Origin: Xenopus tropicalis
Taxonomy: Eukaryota > Chordata > Amphibia > Anura > Pipidae
DNA: 64,000 bases
Reading direction: 5' to 3'
Assembly: GCF_000004195.4 (NCBI RefSeq)
Contig: NC_030679.2
Span: forward strand, 33,593,712 to 33,657,711
Shown here: positions 9,785 to 22,500 of the stretch, piece after piece
Layout of the letters: each line of letters opens with the position of its first letter
Position numbering within the stretch: position 1 is the stretch's first letter
Notes under the pieces: generated by a model
Databases searched by the model: none
Told to the model about the DNA's origin: nothing
The model's input: the letters and a program-made list of their open reading frames with translations, nothing else
Position numbers and translations under genes: made by a program

Positions 9785-12700
9785 CTGAAAAACAAAATAA
9801 ATGCACGATTTTAAGCATGTACACAGCTGCACTTAGAACAGGTTTTGCCACTGCCATTTCTCTGATTGGGCAAGGTGTAAACCATGCCTCAGACAGCATT
9901 TTGTTAGGGGAGTTGCCTCTGAAACTGCCCAAAAGTTTATCAGCCCCATGACAGTTATGATCAAGGGCTTTAAAGTTGCCTACAGTTGCCCCATCTTGGA
10001 TTTTGTCAGGCCATTTCTTGAGTGTCAGTGTGCATTAAGCAGAAAATAAAGTTACATAGTTACATAGGGTTGAAATAAGACCAGAGTCCATCAAGTAAAC
10101 CCAGCACCCACAAACCTATACTGACCTATCTATACACTTGCATTCATAAACTATATATACCAACATATTTACTGTAGATTTTTGTATTACAATAGCCTTG
10201 GTCAATAACTCATCCAGGCCCCTCTTATAGGCATTAACAGAATCTGCCATTACCACATCACTAGGAAGGGCATTCCCCAACCTCACTGCCCTCACTGTGA
10301 AAAACCACCTACGCTGCTTCAAATGGAAGCTCCGTTCCTCTAATCTAAAGGGGGGGCCTCTGGTGTGTTGATCATTTTTATGAAAAAAAAGAACATCCCC
10401 TATCTGACAGGTTTGCCTGTCACAGACAATGATGCTACAGGGCTGATAATTAAATTCTAATGCAGAATGAACTGGTTCTGAGCTGCCAGTGTAATGCAAA
10501 TCTGCAATAATTACTAATTAGCTTTTTGTGCTGTGGATTGTATATTGTACATATTGTACATTGTGAGTGGGTCCCTAAGCTCAGGGAACTGACAGCAGCA
10601 AAGAGCATGTGCTGGGAATCAGAAGGTGGGGAGCTACTGGGGCATCTATAGAGGCTGGTGCCTCAGGAGACCCCCGGGCATGAGAAGCAGGGTCATATTT
10701 ATACATAGCACCCGGGGGCCTGTGCCTGGGGGGCTTCCCAGCTGCTGCCGGAGACTTGCCTTATGAATCTGGGGGGTTGCCAGCCTAAAGTGATGGCTTC
10801 TGCACACTGGGTCTGGTGCCTAGGGTGGCACGGGACCGAAATACATCCCTGGTCAGAAGATTACATATTCTGCAATAATCTAGGGAAGGGATATACCACA
10901 CCACAGACTTTTAAAATAATAAAAACAAGTCTTAAAAGAATCCTGCCAGGAACATGTAAAGAGGAATCTCAACTTTATTTAGCCTCCCTATTTTGCATTT
11001 TTCCAGTTTTCAATTTTACGTGGTCTAGTGGCATAAGGAGGTCCACACAGCCCCAGTCTTATCAGGGCCAAACTTTAGGCTCTTCCAGCACAGCAGTGCC
11101 ACAGCTCTCACTTTCTGGGTTCCCCCTATTATTGGTGGATTTCAAGACTCACCTGAATGACTGCACCTCCAATGGCTCCTTGCTGCTCTGCCCTCGTAAC
11201 CTGTGCACATCTTTTGCTGCTGCTCTCATCATCTTATCTGCTTGCATCTCATACTTCTGCTCAATCTTCTGTACCTGGTTTGTTTAGTTGATACATAGGC
11301 ATTAATGCAATGAGGAAACAGAAAACAGCAAATCAAGACTTTGTAGGATTAGTAACCCAGATTTACTAAGCCAAACCTGTGTAAATGGTAAATGTTTGTT
11401 TCGGGTATAGAGTTCTATGTGCTAAAACTACATTCAGCTTGTATTACAATAGCTCCATCTACTGGTAAAACATATGTATACATCAGTTGCGACTACAATA
11501 ACAGCAAGCTGTTTAATATTGATATCCAGGGCCCGATTCACTAAAGTCCGAAATAAGGAGTGCTATTTATAGCATGCGTTAAAAATCTTATCACTTCTTA
11601 TTTTTCGCTCGATTCACTAAAAGGACACTTGTCATAATTAAGAAGCGCTGTTCTTGGCGTTATTTATCTTGCGACGACATATTTTCAAGCAACGTGCTGC
11701 GTAATATGTTGTGCACTGCGTAATATATTGCTTGAAAATATGTCGTCGCAAGATAAATAACGCCAAGAACATCGCTTCTTAATTATGACAAGTGTCCTTT
11801 TAGTGAATCGAGCGAAAAATAAGAAGTGATAAGATTTTTAACGCATGCTATAAATAGCACTCCTTATTTCGGACTTTAGTGAATCGGGCCCCCAGTGTCA
11901 TGAAAGCATTATAGGGTATCACCTAGATGTCAGTTCCAAGTGTCACAACTGACTACTAAAATATCCAAAATGGTTTAGAAAATAGGTAATAATATTTGAC
12001 ATTTTAGCAAGGAAAACATTTTATCAACTGGTTATTCAGTTTCTAAAACCTATTATTTAGGCCACTTATGGAATTTGATCACTTAAAGTCATAGTGTCAT
12101 GACTTACTTGCTTTTCTAGGCTTGCTACAAGCTGCATGTTAACAGCACAGAGTTTGACAAGTAAAATATAATTATTTAGATTTATTTGTGTCCTATTATA
12201 GGGTGCTGTCAGCCATCTGCAATCAATATGCCGTCCGGCTTTTCAACCCCAAACAGCATGCACAGCACCCTGAGGCAGCAGCGAGCCCATCAGAGCCACA
12301 GAAATGAGCCTATCGTATAGGATAAAGCCTTTACAATCTCTGCTCCCATTGGCTTTCCCTGTACTTCCCTGTAACATGAGCCAGAGAGGTACCACTTGGG
12401 TTCAGGTCAGGGCCCTGTGCAGGCCAGTGCTGTTCCTACATTTCCACATCAGCAATACTATTCTGTACAGCCCGTGCTTTGTGCATTGGCGAAAAAGTAT
12501 TTTCCGCAAAAATAGCCTTGGGGTCAGCTTTCACTGGAACCAGGTAGCTCAAACTATTAAAAGGGTTGTTAACCTTTAAATTAACATTTAGTATGTTGTA
12601 AAGAGTGCTATTGTGAAACAACTTACAATTGGTCTTCACATTTTTTTTTTAGATTTTTTAATTATTAGCTGCTCTATATGCAGCAACTCTCCAGTTTGGA

Positions 12701-15700
12701 ATTTTAACAGCTATATGGTTGCCAGGGCCCAAATCACCCTAGCAACCAGGCAGTGTTGTCTTTCTTTCTTTCTTTCTTTTTTTAAAAAAAGACCTAGATC
12801 ATTATTCCTCCTCCAGCAAACTTTACAGTTGACATTTTACACTCAGGTTTGGCATCTGCCAAACACAGACTTCTGCTTCAGAGATTGTGCTTCCACTGCC
12901 CAAATGGCACTTCAGCTGATGCCTGGAATTAATATGGAGATTGGGCTTGTGTGCAGCTGACTGAGGACATGTGACTTTAGAGGTGCCAGGAAACTTTTGA
13001 TCATATAGTGTGCCCAGTATTCTTTAGCATCCCTTCAGCAGAAAGCTTTTGTAGCTTGATAAATATGCATTAAAATATGTCATAGTAGTGAATGTCACTA
13101 CTTTCATGCTTTATAATAGTTTGTGTGGCTTCCCTACCAGTGCAAAAGAAGGATGCCCAAGAGTGTAAAAGGCAGCTGCCAAAGTATGAAGGAAGAAGCT
13201 ATTAATGCCTATTACACATAGCAGTTACTGACTACTCCCCGTAATGTAGCAGCGGCTGGACAGAAGCATCGCAGCCTTCATACAGCAGTGCAACTGAGCA
13301 CTAATAAGGAGACTTTTATCTCTTCTTTCAGCAGAGCGGTTATATGAATGTGACAGTCACAAGGACACGGATAGAGTGAGAGAGCGCCTTTCCTTCCTTA
13401 CCTGTTTCTCCACTTGTCTGAGCAGAACCTTAAATGTCTCGTCATCCTTCACCCGCTGAGGTAGCTCATTCTCACCCAGGCGCTTTGCTTGCTCTAACTG
13501 TTCTTTTAATTCCCTAAGTACAGAGATCTCTTGAGTGAGCTGATGGTGCCATGTCCTTGAAGCTTGTAGATCTAATTCAAGGTCCAGAGATGTGCGAATG
13601 AGACGCTCTGAGCCAGTGGACTTCACAGATGGCTGGAACAATAGAAAATTATCTTATGAATCACATGTTAATCACAAAAGGTTCTGAGAAAAATACGGGA
13701 AGTAGGAGTTTTTAAGCAATTTTATAGATCAAAACTGCAACAAAATTGCCTTCCAAAAAACACGATTTTCAAGTTGCTGGATTGTTAAAGATACATTCTA
13801 TGGCTTCTCCACACATGAACCAGCAAAAAGTCATGGGCAGCTGAGTGTATAAATAAATATTCACTGGTCTGAAAGATGTCCGAGTAGGGTAAAACATGAG
13901 AAAAGAGGAAGATAGTGGGGCATAAAAAGCCTTGGAGAGCAACACAAGCATCATAAAAGTTCATGGAGGTGCCAAATAAGGGCTGTGATTGGCTATTAGG
14001 CAGCCTCTATGCACACTATCAGCTTACAGGGCTTTATTTGGTAGTAAATCTAGTTTTTATTCAACCAAAACTTGCCCCCAAGTCAGGAATTCAAAAATAA
14101 CTACCTGGTTTGGGGGCACTGAGAGCAACATCCAAGGGGTTGGGGGGCAACATGTTGCCCCTGAGCCACTGGTTAGGGATCACAGCCCTATATGGAACAC
14201 CTTGCCTTGGCTTCTGCCTTATATGCTTGTGCTCTTTCCTACAGCATTATATTGTGTTCTGTTAAAACATTTCACTAAAGATGCCCCCACTGAGAAAGGC
14301 CTGTGATGTTAAAAGTACCATCGCGCCAGTCGCCAGCCCCATAGATTATACTTTTCCAGGTTTCCTGCAGATGTGTGCCACGTCACATGTTTACTTGCAG
14401 CACACAGAGTGGCAAGATGAGTTCATCTATAACCCCTGTTACACATCCATCATATCTGATAATTTCTTTTTCCCTCTATCACTGTAGGATAAATTGGAGG
14501 ATAAGAAGTAACAAAGGGAAGAAGAAGAAAAAGAGTAAGCCATGTTACCCACTTACCCGTTTTACTCTCACGCTGCGTCTCTCCATTGCGTTCCTGACAA
14601 AAGGTGGCTTTTTAGATAGAGTTGAACTTTCACTATCACTACGATTCAGCTAAAAATGGAAAAATTTTCAATATTTTCATTCCAACAGTAAAGTGATTCT
14701 ATAGATGCATCTACAGTAAACAATCAGCATAAAATACTGGTATATATTCATGCTACTGCTAAAATACCCTCTTGGTTTAATAACATGTAATCATTTACCT
14801 GGCAACCATATAGATCCTACACTGTTAGCAAGGGTGGGTAACAACCTTCCAACAAAATAGAATCTACCTTTCTGTATTGTTTTTGGAAAAATCGCATTGC
14901 CTAGCAATATGCTGTTCCCAAAGCGGCGCACTTCTTAGTAGCTTTAATATACTAAGCTTATTCCCAAGCATGGCCAGAGTTCTTCATTCATGACAGTGGT
15001 CTGAATTAAATGTATTTTTGATAATTGTTCTTATTATATTCTAGTGTATTTGTCCCAAATGGTACTGACTCTTTAATCCTTAAGTGAGTACAACGTAGGT
15101 ACATCTTGATAGATTGCGGTTCTCTTCTTCTCAAAATCAAGTGCTGTGTAATAAACGGAAAGGCAGATTTCATTAAAGCAGTGTGTAGTAGTGTGTATGC
15201 ACTACCATAATTAAATCTGCCTATCAATTTATGACACTATTTGGCCATCTTTGCACTATTTGGCCATCTTTGCACTATTTGGCCATCTGATAATCAGAGG
15301 GATCTATAAGAAGTGAAAATATGTGCCTACTTCTAACAATTTTTTACTGAAAATGATAGTATGCAACTTGCTTGTTAATAAACATGAAGCCATTGATAAC
15401 AATCTTGTTGTTTCTTACACGACAAATATACTGGCTTTGTGGTCCTGGAGAGAATGTTTTAGAGCGTATAATGGTGTTTCCTCTTATGAATGGCGCCTGC
15501 ATAGGAGTGGCTGCTCTTTTATCTTTTGGGCGAACAGAAGATAAGGACATTGCAAGGCCTTCTGTGTTTGTCTCCTTGTCCACCTGTGAAGAATGAATTA
15601 CAAATGAATACAGGCAATACACGTACAACTGCAAAAAAGTTGGAAAAAAGAATACGTTTGAGAAAATATGTCTCAGTTTCCTCAGTACAGAGAACACATA

Positions 15701-18668
15701 AATGTTTGTGTGCATACAGATATAATATCATACTACAGAGATGTCTGAAGCGGCAAAAAGCGCAGCCTCTATCAGGACCTTGTGGCAGTGGCTCTTGCAC
15801 TTGCGCCCCCAGGGGTAAAAAATGACCCCTATTATTGACCTAGATACCAAAGCATTTTTCAAATGTTACAATTGGTTCTTTAAACATAGTCTGTGCTCAC
15901 TATCCACTATTTCTGCCTGCTCAGCCTGTGCTCTTACACCATATACAATGCGCTCACCTTTACCGAGGCTGAATCTGTAGCCGCCTGCATGTCTGATTCT
16001 TCTGTTTCACACTGTACATCTCCATCAAATTCTTCCTCTCCTTCATTCTCACTAATGCCATCTTCATCCGGGACATTATCCTTCTTTTCTGGCCTGTAAT
16101 ACACAAACACTATTAGCAAAACCTTAAAGGAGAAGGAAAGGCATTTTGGCATTTAACTGCCAATAGATTAGCCACATTAGTGTAACCTAAAATGCTATGT
16201 TTATTCTGCAGACAGCTTTACCATACCTGAGAAAAAAAGCCCTAGAAGCTCCCTCTGTTTGTTTAAGCTAGCAGCTCCCATTTTTGCTTGGTCTCAGTAG
16301 CTCCCTTGGTAGCTAAGATTACACAGAGTTGGTGGGGGGAGCAAATACTGATGGAAGGGGGAGCAGGAGAAAGGAGGGAGAGAGGAGAGAGATTCACAGA
16401 CTTCTAAATGAAGGAAGTCTGACACTGAAGAACATATGTACACAAAAGAAGAAATTCTTTTGATAGAGGACCCCATGCAGGGTTTTTGTGAGTGCTTATG
16501 GCTGTATTTAAATAATCCTTTCTGATAAAGTTTACTTAATTTTTACCTTTCCTTCTCCTTTTACAAAATAAAAACAGATAATTATGTGGGTAAGAAACTG
16601 TATGTAGTTAAAAATACACCCCAACAGCACAGCAGTAACTTCATCTTGAAGGCCACTGTTCCACAAGCATCTAAATTTATACAGGTATGGGACCTGTAAT
16701 CTAGTATGCTCGGGACCCTGGGAGGGGTTTTCCTGTAATTTAGATCTCCATATCTTAATATAGGTCTACTATAAAATCCTTTAAACAGTAATTAAACCCA
16801 ATAGGATTATTTTGCCTCCAATAAGGATTAGTTGGGATCAAGTACATGTCACTGCTTTACAATTACAGAGAAAACAGAATATCAGACCATAAGCATCATT
16901 AGTTAGGAATTTCTTTGGAATGCCAAAGAGCAACCCTGAGCATCTGGGATGGTGGCAGCATCTGGAAGTGTATTTTCCATTTAAAAGAATAGAAATGAAT
17001 TGCAGTCAAGGAAGGGCATTTAGACCACTTTGACCACGGCTGTCCCTGATATGAGACCCTAACTATATATGCTCAGGCCTTGTGTGGTGGGAAAATAGAT
17101 TTCAAACCTTGGGTAAAAAGAATAGTATGGTGTAGCAAAAGGTGGTAAATGTGTGCTGCTGGCACCCCTGTTAACAATAACAAAAACAGTACATGGAATG
17201 ATTAGCAAAAGCATTTGCTGCTTACCAGATATATTCAGGTGGATCTGTGCTTTCCCCAATCTGCTTCCTTACAGCCTCTAATTCAGCAGCAGTCTGTTTA
17301 AGGAGGGCACTCACTGAATCCTGGATCACAGAAGAAATAGATTTTATGCAACAATACAGTATGTTTGGTCCTACACCAGTGACACAGGAGCCATTAAGGA
17401 CAAGCTCACAATGATCTTTTAATTCTTTTGTTATAGGTTCAGATACAAAGATTAGCTAAATGGCAGATATATGGGAAATAATGATAATGTAATGTATGGT
17501 GTGAAGAGGGATTCCAGATATGATAAAGTGTGCCTCAAGTGGACCCATCATTGGTCAAACCCTCCTGCCGATCCTCATTCCCGGTAAAAGCTTTGGGCTG
17601 TCCCTGACAACTGCCTGCTCTTGACTCCTTGGTTCAGGACCCTGACACTGCTGTGCTTTGGTCCTGTATCTGCCATTTTCCTGCCTGTTATCTGACCCTG
17701 TCCCGACTGCCTTGTTAGCCCTGCCTGTACTTCAATAAGTTATTCTTCAGTTATTCTCCCCCCCCCCCCCCCGGAATAGTGAATACCTAATAGAATCAGT
17801 AATAAGCAAAGCAACATGTTCAGTTTTTTCCCACCAGACATGTACTTTATTCACGGTATGGCCACAAGCCATACTCAGTGCTATGTATAAAATTCATTCT
17901 CTGTGCAACTGCCATGTTTGAAAACACCATGCACAGCAACTCCGAAGCATTCTGGAACACCCCTGGGTGTAAGACACCCAAGTCATCAAGACTAAAGCTA
18001 AGGTTCAGTACATTTAAGGATGTACATGACCATTTTTATAATGCTTACTGGATTTTCAATACCACTTTCTTCACAGCAACTGATTTTCTGCTTGCTTGTT
18101 TTGGATTGCCTCTTCAGATATCGGTAACTTAAAAGGTTGTACCAATGGGCTTCTTGTTCTTCTGAATGGCAGACATCGGCCAAGCTTATTTGTGATCCTC
18201 CCTGCAGGAGAAGAAAATGTCATTAAATGAGGCACAGGAATCCGTAGGGCACAGTTGCCAAACCCTTAAGAAACGCACCACAGGCGGCAGCACCCCAGTA
18301 AAAAAAAGTGTTTCTTCAGAGTGGCAAGTTCAAGAGCTGAAATAGCAAAGTTATATATATATATATATATAATCTAGTGAATATTGGTGCACACCGGGAA
18401 TCGTTTAAAAAATAGCTTTTATTGTAGTAAATACATTACAGGACAGGCCAACGTTTCGGTCTGTATCTAAGACCTTTATCAAGACCATGAAAAGTCTTAG
18501 ATAGAGCCTGAAACGTTGGCCTGTCTTGTAATGTATTTACTACAATAAAAGCTATTTTTTAAACGATTCCCGGTGTGCATCAATATTAACTAGATTTTTT
18601 ATTTTTAATGCTTAATTGGTAGCACCTGGGTCTTTTGACCATGCTTAGGAGTGCTGAATCTACGTATG

Positions 18669-18716
<48 letters not shown>

Positions 18717-18814
18717 CTACAAAAGGGAAAGGTGTTGCGAGAAGGAAAGAGTGTTTTGTTTTGCTTAGGAGTGCTGAATCTACGTATGTTTATATATATA
18801 TATCCCTTTTGTAG

Positions 18815-18860
<46 letters not shown>

Positions 18861-18932
18861 CATACGTAGATTCAGCACTCCTAAGCAAAACAAAACACTC
18901 TTTCCTTCTCGCAACACCTTTCCCTTTTGTAG

Positions 18933-18998
<66 letters not shown>

Positions 18999-19368
18999 CA
19001 TACGTAGATTCAGCACTCCTAAGCATGGTCAAAAGACCCAGGTGCTACCAATTAAGCATTAAAAATAAAAAATCTAGTTAATATTGATGCACACCGGGAA
19101 TCGTTTAAAAAATAGCTTTTATTGTAGTAAATACATTACAAGACAGGCCAACGTTTCAGGCTCTATCTAAGACTTTTCATGGTCTTGATAAAGGTCTTAG
19201 ATACAGACCGAAACGTTGGCCTGTCCTGTAATGTATTTACTACAATAAAAGCTATTTTTTAAACGATTCCCGGTGTGCATCAATATTAACTAGATTTTTT
19301 ATTTTTAATGCTTAATTGGTAGCACCTGGGTCTTTTGACCATGCTTAGGAGTGCTGAATCTACGTATG

Positions 19369-19406
<38 letters not shown>

Positions 19407-19478
19407 CTACAAAAGGGAAAGGTGTTGCGAGAAGGAAAGAGTGTTTTGTTTTGCTTAGGAGTGCTGAATCTACGTATG

Positions 19479-19536
<58 letters not shown>

Positions 19537-22500
19537 CTACAAAAGGGAAAGGTGTTGCGAGAAGGAAAGAGTGTTTTATGTAACATACAGCTTTGCAATA
19601 AATGAATTCTCTGTTACAACATGAATAGTTGTGTACATGTTGTGGGTTATCCAGCAAACATATTTTTCACCAGAATAAAATATGCATTCTAAGCACAGTC
19701 CACAGGTTTCTGTACTCTGTAAATATAGTGCAGAGGCCTGCGGCTGTTTGCATAAAGCAACACGCAATGGTTAAAGTGTAAAATAAGGCCAGCAGGGGAT
19801 TTTTTTTTCATGATGGATGGGACATTGCAAAAGTGTCCTTTTGTCTTTTCCATGGATAATGCCTACCTTCTGACTACTCAATCTGATTTTATGGGAAAAA
19901 TACAGGAATTTCAGTGCATTCATTATACTATTAGGCAAGGCATGTAAATTTATTTCATTTAGGTAAAGGGAATATAAATACAGGTATAGGAGCTGTTATC
20001 TGGAAAATTCAGAATCTGGTATTTCTGGAAGGGGTATTTACGTCATTTTGATATACGTATCCTTACACCCATACACAGTTTGTTTACTAAATAATCATTT
20101 AAACATTAAATAACAGCCCAATAAGGATTATTTCTGTCCCAGGATCAAGTACAAGTACTGTTTTAGTATTGTAGAAAAAAGGAAATAACTTTTAAAAACT
20201 GTAATTATTTAGTTAAAATGGAGTCTGGGGGGCATCGCCTTTCCGTAATTTGGAGCTTTATGGATACTGGATTTCCAGACAATATATCTTATACCTATAA
20301 CCCAGGGACATTTCAGCCCCTAGCCCCTATTGGGGGCATATTACTAGTGCAATAGCACTAGAATGGCTGAAATTCTGATTTAAACTTTGGTATTTCGGCT
20401 CTTGAACTTGCCAGAAACACCTTTTTAACTGGGATACTGCCGCCTGTGGTGCGTTTCTTAACTCACCTTCATGGCAGCAACACCCCTGCTAGGATCAGTT
20501 TTATAACTCATCTTTCTCATTTTAAAAATGTGTATAAAAGCAGTTAAATGAGTCCTTTTTAGGTGTATGGGGTCACAAGCATAAATAGTTTTACATCAAA
20601 TTAAGTAGGAGGGGGCATTAACGAGTTATATTGCTTCTAAGCATTCATTCCAATTAAGAAAAGGTATCTATTTCCTCCCAAAATCAGAGATCAAGCAATG
20701 CTGACAAGCACAATGTGCAAATCTTTGAAGGAAAGTGCTCAAAGAGACACTGTGTTATTGTGCTGCTGTATACAGAATGTGACCAGCATGATCAGCCATC
20801 AAGCTGCCGCCATGGCAACAAGCACGCCAATATGTACGTCTGTTCCTGAGATAAAAAGGACAATGAATTACATGGAAATATGCAATTGACTATAAATAGC
20901 AAATTGCTTCTTTGAACTTCCCAATTGGAAACCACTAAAAACCTTGTCAGAATTTACAACGCAGCTGCATTTCCTGGTGCTTAGGAAGGGTCTCCTTTCA
21001 TTATTGATAACTTTCTACAGAATTCATTATTGATTGAGGGTCAGAAAATACTCAAGGCTGGCATTCCATATCTGTGAGACAATCATGTATTTCTCATTTA
21101 TCTAACAGTAAGAGAATTCCATGTGGAAACATTCATTGAGCAACTGGCTGGCTTATTATGTGCAATACAATAATTAAGGCAATGCACATAGCATGGCTAA
21201 AGTTATCAAAACACTACCCCAGAATAAATTCCAATATAGTACAAGAAGGGTTGCCAGTGGTCCGGCTGGTAAAATAGCAGCTAAGGCTGGGGCAATGTAC
21301 TTGCTGGTATATTTGTAACACCTATTCCACCACCTCTAGGCCACTTCCAGTCCACCTCCTACCCACATCACATTCCCTTTCCCAGCTCCAACAGCCTCCC
21401 CTCTAGGCCGCCATGGCCTTGATAATGTCTAGCTCTGCCCCAATTGTGCAATGACTTTGCCCCTGACATCACAGACCCACCGCCTCAAAAACACACCCCT
21501 CTGCCTGATCGCTATGAAATGAGCCAAGAGGTGGCAACCATAAGTACAAGGTGATAAATAAAAAGACTTGAGAACCTTTCCTACATTACCACCTCATGTA
21601 GAGAAACTTCCATTCATGAAATACAGCAACATTTGAAATGGACAAGCTCAGTTCCAGAGTTGCCTGTAGAAAATCCTTTTGCCAAGAGAATGGTGGAAAG
21701 TGTTCAACAGTAGGTATCAGTGGGAGAGTTGCAAGCAATAACGATGTTTAAAAAACAAAGGCCACTGATTTAGTCTAATATTTGAAATCATAATGCAATT
21801 ATCCTTTAGGAAAAAATGCACAATTAGTCTTTGTCCTTAGTGCAGACTTGGACTTGTGCATGCACAGTAGAGTAAAATCTGAGAATTCTACTTAACTGCA
21901 CATCTAGTCTGAAGTCTAAAGGGGTTACGCAATAAAAGGCACTACATTTGCCCAGAAGCAGTTACTCATAGCAGCCAATCAACAGGTAGAATTTACTGGT
22001 CACCTGTTTAAAAAATTACACCAGATTACATCAACGCTTCACCCCCAATAACATTACTGTCTCAACCTCCACCTGCAGGCTGAAATTTTATTGTGAAAAA
22101 GGTGGAACCACACTGGCATAAACAAGTATATGAGGCCAGATTCACTTTAGAACTGCCTGTCACTACTGGTCTCAAAGAACTTCAGAAGAGCTGTTAAAAC
22201 TAATTACCAGTCCACTAAGAAGCCCCTGAGAATATACTACTCTAAACCTTCTGCTTAGATAAGAGAGGTTTGCAGTAACCTCTAAACAAACTGCCCTGTT
22301 TATAAATAAAGGGGGAGGTAAGTTGAGTGAACATGGCCCAACTTTCAAATTACTGATTTATAATTGGAAAAGTAAAGGAAATATTGATTTTTTTTAATTA
22401 AAACAATAGGCACAATGCAATATCTACACAAGTCCTATTTAATTTGCTTATTTGGTGTATACTGTTCCTTTAAGCTCTATATGACATAATGAGCCTCTAT

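Noticed and set aside
10763..11287. 174-codon plus-strand ORF over exon 22
   Set aside because: It is the antisense of exon 22 and its introns; no homology in that frame.
13357..13401. Extension of exon 21 to [14 protein letters not shown]
   Set aside because: The frame runs past a good donor (CAG|gtaagg) that joins in phase to exon 22, so it is intronic.
18651..19657. Tyr-Ile repeat ORFs on both strands
   Set aside because: Translations of (AT)n microsatellites within the inverted structure.
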